A stretch of 7,435 nt of DNA from Crenothrix polyspora (GCA_945903675.1 CAMDOP010000162.1:1-7435), one strand, 5' to 3'; shown: positions 1 to 6,281, numbered from the stretch's first letter. The notes: generated from the letters alone by a model not told the origin. Numbers and translations: made by a program.

Positions 1-68
1 AGGCACGGTGTGGAAGCGCAGTAATGTGTGAAGCTAACGTGTACTAATTGCCCGTGAGGCTTGACCAT
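1..68 (+). rRNA. rrl: 23S ribosomal RNA, 3' end (partial)
   Basis: The window opens inside the last bases of a 23S rRNA. The segment GTACTAATTGCCCGTGAGGC (positions 41-60) followed by TTGACCAT matches the conserved 3' terminus of gammaproteobacterial 23S rRNA, where E. coli has GGTACTAATGAACCGTGAGGCTTAACCTT. The end at 68 is set by aligning with the E. coli terminus by eye, so it may be off by a few bases. The rest of the gene lies to the left of the window. A 5S gene follows in the same direction, as in a standard rrn operon. Confidence 0.95.
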
Positions 69-370
69 ATAACACCCAATCAGTTTGATTGCGTGGAGTA
101 AGTTAAACCGAAGAAAGGTTTAGCCGACAGTTTGACTAATCGCAAACGACAAGCACGAAATAAAACATAAATAAACAAAAAACGAGACATTACAGATTTC
201 CAAAACAGGCGAAAGGCACAAGGCAAAAGCAGTGTGACCGCAGACCTGAAAATAGTTGAAACGCCGAAGCTGCAAGGCTGAAGCAAAAAAAAAGCAAAAT
301 GAAGAAAAAGACCAAGAGAGAAAAATTTCACCTTGAACCTTTAGTCTTTAAGCTGCTTTTAACACCAGTT
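69..370 (+). other. 23S-5S internal transcribed spacer, A-rich, no tRNA
   Basis: This stretch of about 300 bases holds no tRNA and no credible gene. That is long compared with the roughly 90-base spacer of E. coli rrnB. Near the 23S end it can form small hairpins: CAATCA/TGATTG at 77-91 and TAAACC/GGTTTA at 104-122. The octamer CAGTTTGA occurs at 81-88 and again at 128-135. From 151 to 330 the + strand is about half A and only about 11% T by hand count, including an A9 run near 285-293, and looks poorly structured. It should be transcribed as part of the rRNA precursor and removed during processing. The end just before 5S carries a boxA-like motif, listed separately. Confidence 0.85.
354..364 (+). 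promoter_or_regulatory. boxA-like motif just upstream of 5S rRNA
   Basis: TGCTTTTAACA resembles the rRNA antitermination boxA (TGCTCTTTAACA in E. coli) with one base missing. It ends six bases before the 5S gene. boxA normally sits in the rrn leader and the 16S-23S spacer, where NusB-NusE binds the RNA, so this position is atypical. It may be a chance match in a region constrained by 5S processing. Confidence 0.25.
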
Positions 371-490
371 TGCTTGGTGACCATAGCGAACGTGAACCAC
401 CCGATCCCATCTCGAACTCGGAAGTGAAACCGTTTAGCGCCGATGATAGTGTGGCAGTTTGCCATGCGAAAGTAGGGAATTGCCAAGCTC
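371..490 (+). rRNA. rrf: 5S ribosomal RNA
   Basis: This is a complete 120-base 5S rRNA, the same length as in E. coli. Its ends pair as GCTTGG (372-377) with CCAAGC (483-488) to form helix I. Conserved internal blocks are visible: GATCCCATCTCGAACTCGGA around 403-422, AAGTGAAAC after it, TAGCGCCGATGATAGTGTGG around 435-454, and CATGCGAAAGTAGGGAA near the end. Start and end were set by alignment with the E. coli gene. It is the last RNA gene of this rrn operon, since a strong terminator follows within 11 bases and no tRNA is seen beyond it. Confidence 0.97.
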
Positions 491-500
491 TTAATATTAA

Positions 501-532
501 AACCCAAGCACATGTGCTTGGGTTTTTTTTTT
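501..532 (+). terminator. Rho-independent terminator of the rRNA operon
   Basis: Positions 501-524 form a perfect 24-base palindrome that folds as a 10-bp stem (AACCCAAGCA/TGCTTGGGTT) with a CATG loop. It is followed by ten T residues in all (523-532), the first two of which belong to the stem. This is a textbook intrinsic terminator for the rrn transcript. Because the stem is symmetric, the minus strand also reads a hairpin followed by TTTTAATATT. It could therefore weakly stop the converging ubiH transcript, for which I see no terminator of its own in 533-638. Confidence 0.95.
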
Positions 533-638
533 ATTTAAAATCAGCAGCGCATATTTAGGTAATGCTTAGGTTCAATGCTCGAACTATATTTTAAAATGCA
601 GATAGTTAATTAAGTAATAGATAGGAATCAAGCAGCTA

Positions 639-1826
639 TTATTTGACTGCCATTCCCATAGCATGACGTGTAAGCGTTGATTTTGCTAAAGGAACATAAT
701 CGAGCAATGTTAAGCCAATGTTTCTAGCAGTAACGAGTGCTAACCACTCATTTGAAAAGACATTAACCACGGTATTAGTAAAGCCTATGGTTTGATCATG
801 ATCTTTCTTACGAATATTGGCATAAGTATTTAGAAAATCTGCGTCACCAATATCGTATTTGATTTCGAGTTGTTTCATAAGTTGTTCTGCAAGTTGTACA
901 ACATCACGAAAACCTAAATTAAAGCCTTGCCCTGCTACGGGATGTAGTTGATGTGCGGCATTACCTATAATGACAGTTCGACCAACGACCATTTTTTCTG
1001 CGCGAATTAATGATAATGGAAATGAACGCCTAGGCGCTGTTAAACTGAGTTGACCTAACTTATAGCCAAAGCAATGCTGCAGTTCGGCAATAAAATCTGC
1101 TTCACTACCTAACATAAGTGCATTGGCATCTTCATCTTTACGTGTCCAAACAACCGAGCATGAATGACTTCCTATAGGCAACAACGCCAGTGGTCCAGAG
1201 GCTGTAAAGCGTTCATAGGCGGTATTATTATTAGCTAGTGTTGATTTAATGCTTGTTACTAATGCGGTTTGGCCATAGTCGGTAACATTCTGAGTGATGC
1301 CCATTAATTGCCGAACTGAGGATAGGCCTCCATCGGCTCCAACCAATAGTTTGGCTGTTATGTTTAATGATTCAGTGCCTTTCTTTAGATTAATGAATAT
1401 TTCATTTTCACTAGACATCAAGCCTACTACACGAGCCGGTGCAATGAGTTCTATTGTGGATTCAGTCACTAGATTAGCAATATGAGTTTCAATATCGCGG
1501 GCACTTATTACATAACCTAAGGCTTCTACTTGTTCTTTTTTTGCGGAAAGACGAGTTTTACCGAAATGACCTTGATCAGATATATGAATTTGTTTGATAG
1601 CCGTTGCAGCCTTATTAATGCCTTGCCAGAGCCCCAATTTATCTAGTGTTTGCACTGTGCCTGCTGCCAAAGCTAATGCTCGGTCACCTGCCGGTGAGGC
1701 AAATAATTCCTCGCGTGTTGCTGCTTCAACTATAGCAATGCGTAGCCCTGTATTTTTTAGCATCAGTGCTAAGCAGTTGCCTGCTAAACCACTGCCTACA
1801 ATTACTAAGTCATATTGTTGTTGCAT
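639..1826 (-). CDS. ubiH: 2-octaprenyl-6-methoxyphenol hydroxylase (UbiH, FAD monooxygenase)
   Basis: This 395-residue protein belongs to the flavin-dependent UbiH/UbiF/UbiI family, which hydroxylates the benzoquinone ring of ubiquinone precursors using O2 and NAD(P)H. UbiH acts at C1, at the membrane-associated Ubi complex. The FAD Rossmann motif GSGLAG is at residues 11-16, the DG motif (GADG) ends at 166, and the second FAD motif lies at about 288-305. That motif reads GNAAH rather than GDAAH, as E. coli UbiH does. Blocks such as LALAAGT (51-57), HISDQGHFG (81-89) and YERFTASGPLALLP (204-217) point to UbiH rather than UbiI or UbiF. The start ATG shares one base with the pepP stop (TAATG), with AGGA six bases upstream, so translation is probably coupled. 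E. coli continues with ubiI, which is absent here. The 106 bases beyond the stop hold no gene. Confidence 0.95.
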   Translation of the reverse strand: MQQQYDLVIVGSGLAGNCLALMLKNTGLRIAIVEAATREELFASPAGDRALALAAGTVQTLDKLGLWQGINKAATAIKQIHISDQGHFGKTRLSAKKEQVEALGYVISARDIETHIANLVTESTIELIAPARVVGLMSSENEIFINLKKGTESLNITAKLLVGADGGLSSVRQLMGITQNVTDYGQTALVTSIKSTLANNNTAYERFTASGPLALLPIGSHSCSVVWTRKDEDANALMLGSEADFIAELQHCFGYKLGQLSLTAPRRSFPLSLIRAEKMVVGRTVIIGNAAHQLHPVAGQGFNLGFRDVVQLAEQLMKQLEIKYDIGDADFLNTYANIRKKDHDQTIGFTNTVVNVFSNEWLALVTARNIGLTLLDYVPLAKSTLTRHAMGMAVK

Positions 1827-3136
1827 TAATTATCCTGCATGAGGGCTTCTATTTCTGCTATGGTTTTAGGTACACCAGTAGTTAGTACTTCATGGCCATC
1901 GGCAGTGACCAGTACATCATCTTCAATGCGAATGCCAATTCCACGCCATTTTTTCTCTACCTCTTTACAATCGGCAGGAATATACAAACCTGGCTCCACT
2001 GTAAGTACCATGCCTTTTTCTAAGAGCCGCCATTCTTGGTTAACTTTATAAGTACCGACGTCATGTACATCCATGCCTAGCCAATGACCAATTCGGTGCA
2101 TATAAAATAGTTTGTATTTTTCGTCTTTAATGAGTTTCTTTAATTTGCCTTTGAGTAAACCTAAACCAATTAATCCTTCAGTAATGACTTCAACAGAAGC
2201 CTCATGCGCTTTATTCCAGGGGATGCCTGGTTTAATTTGTGCTAACGCTGCAGTTTGAGCATCTAAAACTAGTTGATAGAGTTGTTTTTGTGGTTCGCTA
2301 AATTTTCCTGAAATTGGAAAGGTGCGGGTAATATCAGCTGCATAGTGGTCGCATTCGGCACCTGCATCAATTAGAAGCAAATCACCCTCTTTTAAAAGGC
2401 CTGTATTAGCTGTGTAATGTAAGGTACAGGCATTGCTGCCACTGGCAACTATTGAAGGGTAGGCAACCGCACGTAAACCGTTATGCATAAAATGATGAAC
2501 AATATCGGCTTCTATTTGATATTCATAGCGCCCTGCTTTACATGTCTGCATGGCTTTGGTATGAGCCATTGCAGAAACTTCGGCAGCGTGGCGCATGAGT
2601 TCAATCTCATTTGGGCTTTTAATTAAACGCATATCATGTAGTTGATGCTCAAGAGAAACTAATTCTCTAGGTGTTTCTACACCAGTTCTGGACTGGTTGC
2701 GAATAATATTAAGCCAATTTTGCACACGTTGATCTAATTCAGTATCACGTCCCATAGGATAAAATACTTTAGTTTTGTTTTCTAATAACTTGGGTAATAA
2801 GTCATTTACTTCCTCTATAGCGTGAGCTACATCAGCAGCATAATGCTTAATTGCTCCTTCTAAGCCTGCGTGAGCACCTTCCCATAAGGCTTTTTTCTTA
2901 TCAAATTTTCGACAGAATAATAGATATTCTCCTTCTGGTCGACCTGGAATAAAGACAGCCAATGCCTCTGGTTCATTAAATCCAGTGAGATAATAGAAGT
3001 CACTATTTTGTCGGAATGGAAAATCTACATCGCTATTACGCGTACACATAGACGCGCTGGCGATTAGGGCAATATTGCCCTTGCCTATATGATTTAATAA
3101 TTGTTTGCGACGTTTTTTAAATTCAGTTTGTTTCAT
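1826..3136 (-). CDS. pepP: Xaa-Pro aminopeptidase (aminopeptidase P, M24B)
   Basis: This cytoplasmic dimetal peptidase, usually Mn-dependent, removes an N-terminal residue that precedes proline. At 436 residues it matches the family length (E. coli 441). The aminopeptidase P N-terminal domain spans about residues 3-135, with the characteristic DFPFRQNSDFYYLTGFNEPE around 38-57. The pita-bread catalytic domain runs from about 175 to 430. All five metal ligands expected from E. coli PepP can be seen: D257 in LIDAG, D268 in AADITR, H351 in GHWLG, E381 in VEPGLY and E405 in RIEDD. H358 of VHDVG is also kept. Nothing suggests decay. The start overlaps the end of ygfB by 14 bases, with a purine-rich GCGAGAAG upstream as a possible ribosome site. 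The stop overlaps the ubiH start by one base, so the three genes look like one transcript. Confidence 0.97.
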   Translation of the reverse strand: MKQTEFKKRRKQLLNHIGKGNIALIASASMCTRNSDVDFPFRQNSDFYYLTGFNEPEALAVFIPGRPEGEYLLFCRKFDKKKALWEGAHAGLEGAIKHYAADVAHAIEEVNDLLPKLLENKTKVFYPMGRDTELDQRVQNWLNIIRNQSRTGVETPRELVSLEHQLHDMRLIKSPNEIELMRHAAEVSAMAHTKAMQTCKAGRYEYQIEADIVHHFMHNGLRAVAYPSIVASGSNACTLHYTANTGLLKEGDLLLIDAGAECDHYAADITRTFPISGKFSEPQKQLYQLVLDAQTAALAQIKPGIPWNKAHEASVEVITEGLIGLGLLKGKLKKLIKDEKYKLFYMHRIGHWLGMDVHDVGTYKVNQEWRLLEKGMVLTVEPGLYIPADCKEVEKKWRGIGIRIEDDVLVTADGHEVLTTGVPKTIAEIEALMQDN

Positions 3137-3671
3137 GGTCTTCTCGCCATAAATCGTTAGATGTGTCGCTATTGATAGTTAGCTCATCACGTAATAATAA
3201 AATAGCTGATCTTAAAAACTCAGTAATTTCAACAAAGTCTCGTTCATCTTCGTCACCCTCAACCTCAGTATCAAGCTTAGTAAATTCTGTAATATCTTTT
3301 AGAATTTCACGCGTATCTTTTGACCAGTTAGTTACCGTTGCTACTGAACCTACACCAAATAAAAAACCACGACACCAATTTGATAAGGCTTCAACTCGAT
3401 CAGTTAAAGCGACTTCATCTTCAGGTAGGAAAAGATCAAAATCAAATTCATTACTGGCTATTAATCGTCTTGTTTCTTCAAATAGTCGTATCAAGATATC
3501 GTTGTCATTGCTTGATACTTGTGTTGCATTTTGCATTAATTCTGCTAACCAATAGGTACTTTCAGTTTGATCACTTACACAGAGCATGCCGGTTGCTAAA
3601 CCGTGAGCTTCTGCAGCAGAAAGATCTGAATCACATCGTAAAAATATTGCGTTGCAAGCGTTATAAGCCAT
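3123..3671 (-). CDS. ygfB: YgfB family protein (UPF0149)
   Basis: This 182-residue acidic, mostly helical, soluble protein matches the YgfB/UPF0149 family along its length. Visible family blocks are LSAAEAHGLATGMLC (17-31), FDLFLPEDE (78-86) with DRVEALSNWCRGFLFGVG (91-108), and the acidic segment EGDEDERDFVEITEFLR (138-154). E. coli YgfB has closely similar stretches at the same places. Its biochemical role is not settled. In Pseudomonas aeruginosa a YgfB protein has been linked to repression of the amidase gene ampDh3 and to beta-lactam resistance, but that should not be assumed here. It is the first gene of ygfB-pepP-ubiH, the same order as in E. coli, and is divergent from the zap operon. 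No strong Shine-Dalgarno sequence precedes the ATG, and I could not pick a convincing promoter in the 178-base gap. Confidence 0.93.
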   Translation of the reverse strand: MAYNACNAIFLRCDSDLSAAEAHGLATGMLCVSDQTESTYWLAELMQNATQVSSNDNDILIRLFEETRRLIASNEFDFDLFLPEDEVALTDRVEALSNWCRGFLFGVGSVATVTNWSKDTREILKDITEFTKLDTEVEGDEDERDFVEITEFLRSAILLLRDELTINSDTSNDLWREDHETN

Positions 3672-3770
3672 AATAATTACACTATCACTAAAAGAAAAAT
3701 ATCGCTTATGCTACCATTGAAATTTGAGTAGGTTAATATTTGTTCACTTACTAATCAACGAAGCGACTTT

Positions 3771-3814
3771 TTTAGGTGTTTTTTCATCTCGTTGTTATGG
3801 AATAAAAACCTAAA
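3771..3814. repeat. Imperfect hairpin in the ygfB/zap divergent gap
   Basis: TTTAGGT (3771-3777) is complementary to ACCTAAA (3808-3814). Skipping G3778 extends the pairing with four more T-A pairs (3779-3782 with 3804-3807), leaving a loop of about 21 bases. It lies between the two divergent genes and overlaps the proposed zap promoter, so it might be an operator-like inverted repeat rather than an RNA structure. Most extra pairs are A-T, so chance is a real possibility in this AT-rich gap. Confidence 0.35.
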
Positions 3815-3820
3815 TATTAC
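3792..3820 (+). promoter_or_regulatory. Putative sigma-70 promoter of the zap operon
   Basis: TTGTTA (3792-3797) and TATTAC (3815-3820) are separated by 17 bases, each matching four of six consensus positions. Transcription would start near 3827, giving a leader of about 23 bases before the ATG at 3850. The gap is AT-rich, so hexamer matches are expected by chance, and this is a candidate only. Confidence 0.35.
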
Positions 3821-3849
3821 TAATTAATTTAAATTAGATAGATGCGATT

Positions 3850-4071
3850 ATGACTGAAAAATATCTCACACCAGAATATATAAATTTTGAAGATAGTTTA
3901 GATCAACTTATTGATAAATATTTGGATGTAAAGTTTGATAATGCTAGGTTAAAAATTAAGCTTGATACCTTGGCTCAAGAGCAAGTGTTATTGCTGGAGA
4001 AAACATCTTTAGTTCAAGCACGATTAGATTCTATGATTAATAGATTACAAGTATTGGAGAATGATTTATGA
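3850..4071 (+). CDS. Small coiled-coil protein, TIGR02449 family, ZapA-linked
   Basis: This 73-residue protein has heptad-like leucine and hydrophobic spacing from about residue 15 to the end and is probably one helical coiled coil. The C-terminal part LVQARLDSMINRLQVLE (54-70) resembles the TIGR02449 family, short proteins encoded directly before zapA in many gammaproteobacteria. There is no signal peptide or membrane segment. Its stop overlaps the zapA start by four bases (ATGA), so the two are translationally coupled. This suggests a role with ZapA at the division ring, perhaps like the ZapA-associated coiled-coil protein ZauP of Caulobacter or ZapB of E. coli. That function is inferred from position and shape, not shown by sequence identity. 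The ribosome site ahead of the ATG is weak. Confidence 0.85.
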   Translation: MTEKYLTPEYINFEDSLDQLIDKYLDVKFDNARLKIKLDTLAQEQVLLLEKTSLVQARLDSMINRLQVLENDL

Positions 4072-4367
4072 GCAGTAACCCTCAACAGGTTTCATTAATG
4101 ATTATGGGTAAAGAATATCGAATTGCCTGTGATGCTCAAGAGCAAGATGATCTTATAGTTTCTGCTCAAAAACTTGATATACAAATGCGCAAAATGAGAG
4201 ACTCAGGAAAAATTACTGGCTCCGATAGAATTGCTGTAATGGCTGCTCTTAATTTGGCGCATGAATTACAGTTAATGAAAACCCAAAACAATGGTTTAAA
4301 TCAACGGTTGAACGAGTGTCTAAGTAAATTAACAGCTAAAATAGATAATGTTTTAGATAAGGATTAA
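4068..4367 (+). CDS. zapA: Cell division protein ZapA
   Basis: ZapA binds FtsZ in the cytoplasm and bundles protofilaments, stabilising the Z-ring. This 99-residue protein has the family layout. A small N-terminal globular head (about 1-50) includes VSLMIMGKEYRIAC (8-21), like the IQIFGRSLRVNC of E. coli. It is followed by GSDRIAVMAALNLAHEL (51-67) and a long C-terminal helix that forms the dimer and tetramer coiled coil. It is about ten residues shorter than E. coli ZapA (109), the missing part being at the variable C-terminus. A good ribosome site, GGAG at 4056-4059, sits eight bases before the ATG inside the upstream gene. In E. coli the 6S RNA gene and fau follow. Here only 29 bases separate it from the convergent coaX. 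Confidence 0.95.
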   Translation: MSSNPQQVSLMIMGKEYRIACDAQEQDDLIVSAQKLDIQMRKMRDSGKITGSDRIAVMAALNLAHELQLMKTQNNGLNQRLNECLSKLTAKIDNVLDKD

Positions 4368-4396
4368 TCTGTTTTAGTCGATAATAACGTGCTGAG

Positions 4397-5125
4397 TTAG
4401 AGCTTAGAGCTAACGACCGCTAATCCACATAATACTAAATTAAAGTCTATGAGGACTTTAAAAGGCAGCTGTTTTGCGATAATGTCGGCATCACCGCCTG
4501 TTAAAATAACGGTTAATGTTGATTCTTTTTTACTTAATATATGCTCAATCAGGCCAGTTGCAGCGCTTAATGTGCCATTATAAATTGCAGCCGCAGTAAA
4601 ATTTGCTGGCCCTATGTCATAACTAGCTTCGTCAAATGCCAGTAAATCGGTGTTTGTCGCTAATGATTTTTTCATTAATGTTAATCCAGGACTGATCATC
4701 CCTCCTTCATGTTTGCCGTGTGCATCTATAAAGTCTATGGTAATCGCTGTTCCGCAATCTATTATGCAAGCCGCTTTTTTATAATAATGATGCGCGGCTA
4801 TTAGTGCTAGCCAACGATCTACGCCTAACTTTTCGGGTTGTAAATACGCGTTCTGTACACCAAAAGCGTCAGACTCAGATTTTACCTGAATGATAGTTAT
4901 AGATGTCCAAAGCCTTGTCGCTGTTGTCTGTACTATATCCAATAAAGGTGTTGAACTTACGGAAGCTATAGCCAGTTGTTTAGGTATGGGTAAATTCTTC
5001 CAAGCATCGATAAGTTTATCAATAGTAAGTTCTTGATTATTTAGGGCATGACTGTTTTCTAGCTTACCATTTTGAAATGTGGCCCATTTAAGTCGAGTAT
5101 TGCCACTGTCAATTAATAAAATCAT
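4397..5125 (-). CDS. coaX: Type III pantothenate kinase (CoaX)
   Basis: CoaX phosphorylates pantothenate to 4'-phosphopantothenate, the first step of coenzyme A synthesis, in the cytoplasm. At 242 residues it is a normal type III enzyme of the ASKHA fold. Motifs in order are the phosphate-1 loop DSGNTRLKWA (6-15), GVDRW (101-105) with D103 at the position of the proposed catalytic base of Pseudomonas CoaX, IIDCGTAITIDF (121-132) followed by GGMISPG (141-147), and the phosphate-3 motif LTGGDAD (208-214). Type III enzymes are known to need a monovalent cation and to resist feedback by CoA. The start ATG overlaps the birA stop as ATGA, and no clear Shine-Dalgarno sequence is present, so expression probably depends on coupling to birA. 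A short bulged hairpin covers its last codons (4396-4414), but no T-run follows. Confidence 0.96.
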   Translation of the reverse strand: MILLIDSGNTRLKWATFQNGKLENSHALNNQELTIDKLIDAWKNLPIPKQLAIASVSSTPLLDIVQTTATRLWTSITIIQVKSESDAFGVQNAYLQPEKLGVDRWLALIAAHHYYKKAACIIDCGTAITIDFIDAHGKHEGGMISPGLTLMKKSLATNTDLLAFDEASYDIGPANFTAAAIYNGTLSAATGLIEHILSKKESTLTVILTGGDADIIAKQLPFKVLIDFNLVLCGLAVVSSKL

Positions 5126-6183
5126 AAATTAGTGCTATTAAAACTTACTTCACCAGATGCAAAGGCTTGGATAGCGCCATCTGCCTGTTTAATTAATATG
5201 AGGCCGTTATCGTCAATACCCTCAACAATACCTTCAATTTGTTGCTGACCAATATAGAGCGTTGCCGCTTGTCCTTTTAGGCAATCATAACTACGCCATT
5301 CATCTAGATAAGCTTGAATGCCTACTGTTTCAAAGCCGTTAACAATATCGATGATATGATTTAAGAGCGTGGCTGCGAGTTGATTTCTAGAGAGGGTGAC
5401 TGTTCCGGTGACTTTAGTTAGGTCGGTCCAAGCTTGGTCAATGGTTTGTGTTTCTGATGCGGGTAAAAATAGATTGAGGCCTAAGCCGATGACAGCAGAA
5501 CAAGGACCATCAGTTTCACCGGAGACTTCTATCAGAATGCCTCCAAGTTTTTTACCTTGACTATAAATGTCATTTGGCCATTTTAAGCTTACCTCATGGA
5601 TATGATGTTGCTTTAAGGCTCTGATGACGGCAACGCCAACAGCCAGACTTAATCCCGCTGTTGCAGCGATGCCGCCTTGTTGAAATCGCCAAAGTATCGA
5701 CATATACAAGTTACTGCCGTAAGGCGAAACCCAAGTTCGGCCACGTCGTCCTTTTCCTGCCGATTGATGTTCTGCAAAACAGACAAATCCCGATGCTGCT
5801 TGTTGTTGAGCATAGTCGACTAAATAACTGTTAGTTGAATTAAGACTGTCGTGAATTTCTAGTGTAGATATTAAGCTTTGATGATCTTTACTTAGCAGTC
5901 GATTTATACAAGTTAAATCTAATAATTCTAATGGATAATCCAATCGGTAACCTTTGCCACTTACCGCGGAGTGTTGTATGCCGAGCTCAGATAAACCTTT
6001 CAACTGTTTGCAAATAGCCGAGCGACTCACATCCAGTGCTACTGCTAATTCGGTGCCTGAATGAAATTGTCCGTCAGCCAACAACATTAATATTTTCTTT
6101 TGTTTGTCAGAAAGTTGCACGGTAAGCGCTCGGTAGCAAAAAGTTAAATTGGCGGAGTCGTGATTTTGTTTAATAGTAAGCAT
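5122..6183 (-). CDS. birA: Bifunctional biotin-protein ligase / biotin operon repressor
   Basis: BirA activates biotin to biotinyl-AMP and transfers it to a lysine of the biotin carboxyl carrier protein. With a DNA-binding domain it can also repress biotin genes. The 353 residues contain a winged helix-turn-helix (about 24-85, HSGTELAVALDVSRSAICKQ at 41-60), the catalytic domain with the biotin/AMP loop AGKGRRGRTW (142-151), the lysine motif SLKWPNDIY (199-207, K201), GKKLGGILIE (210-219) and VIGLGLNL (231-238), and a C-terminal SH3-like domain (about 300-348). The helix-turn-helix implies a regulatory form. It has about 20 more N-terminal residues than E. coli BirA. A GTG at 6120 would remove them, but the ATG at 6183 has AGGA eight bases upstream (complement of 6192-6195), so I keep it. 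No biotin synthesis genes are nearby to serve as a target. Confidence 0.95.
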   Translation of the reverse strand: MLTIKQNHDSANLTFCYRALTVQLSDKQKKILMLLADGQFHSGTELAVALDVSRSAICKQLKGLSELGIQHSAVSGKGYRLDYPLELLDLTCINRLLSKDHQSLISTLEIHDSLNSTNSYLVDYAQQQAASGFVCFAEHQSAGKGRRGRTWVSPYGSNLYMSILWRFQQGGIAATAGLSLAVGVAVIRALKQHHIHEVSLKWPNDIYSQGKKLGGILIEVSGETDGPCSAVIGLGLNLFLPASETQTIDQAWTDLTKVTGTVTLSRNQLAATLLNHIIDIVNGFETVGIQAYLDEWRSYDCLKGQAATLYIGQQQIEGIVEGIDDNGLILIKQADGAIQAFASGEVSFNSTNL

Positions 6184-6205
6184 AATCGATGTCCTGTTAG
6201 CACTG

Positions 6206-6211
6206 ATTATA
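6206..6211 (-). promoter_or_regulatory. Putative -10 element of the birA-coaX promoter
   Basis: The minus strand reads a perfect TATAAT at 6211-6206. Transcription would begin near 6199, about 15 bases before the birA ATG, leaving the AGGA ribosome site (complement of 6192-6195) inside a very short leader. No good -35 hexamer is found at 16-18 bases. The -10 is preceded by GGT rather than the TGn of an extended -10. The inverted hexamers AGCACT (6199-6204) and AGTGCT (6232-6237) flank it. Confidence 0.45.
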
Positions 6212-6251
6212 ACCTGATTTAATTGTATCTTAGTGCTGCTAGTTATTTCTC

Positions 6252-6281
6252 TTGAACTCTAACAATGATTATGTTTATGTA
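6252..6281 (+). promoter_or_regulatory. Putative sigma-70 promoter of ppsA
   Basis: TTGAAC (6252-6257) and TATGTA (6276-6281) are 18 bases apart on the + strand. A start near 6288 would give a leader of about 100 bases holding the hairpin at 6319-6337. The two hexamers match only partly, and other AT-rich arrangements nearby are possible. Confidence 0.3.

Noticed and set aside
80..331. Minus-strand reading frame of 83 codons in the 23S-5S spacer that looks like a membrane protein
   Set aside because: The spacer is A-rich on the + strand, so its complement is T-rich and encodes Phe and Leu by composition alone. It is antisense to rRNA precursor, and I recognise no family.
69..370. tRNA gene in the 23S-5S spacer
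   Set aside because: No cloverleaf, GGTTC-type T-loop or CCA end could be found. The small hairpins do not fit a tRNA.
328..558. Reading frames on both strands across the 5S gene (328-513 minus, 370-558 plus)
   Set aside because: The sequence is clearly a 5S rRNA with its terminator. Translated rRNA frames are a common false annotation.
533..638. GGTTCAATGCTCGAAC after the rRNA operon, which hints at a tRNA T-arm
   Set aside because: The stem is too short and no acceptor, D or anticodon arm surrounds it. This 106-base gap shows nothing else convincing.
1400..1826. UbiH as UbiI or another flavin hydroxylase, and GNAAH as a defective FAD motif
   Set aside because: Asn in place of Asp at this position is also found in E. 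coli UbiH, and several specific blocks match UbiH, so the gene looks intact and correctly named.
3163..3673. Plus-strand reading frames opposite ygfB
   Set aside because: They are shadows of ygfB, which has clear family similarity on the minus strand. The + strand products are rich in Ser, Leu or His without any motif.
3672..3849. 6S RNA in the ygfB-zap gap, which has about the right length
   Set aside because: I see no long-range pairing of the two ends or central bubble typical of 6S RNA, only one local hairpin.
4396..4414. Hairpin GTTA-GCT/AGC-TAAC as a terminator between zapA and coaX
   Set aside because: The stem is short and bulged, overlaps the coaX stop codon and has no T-run on either strand.
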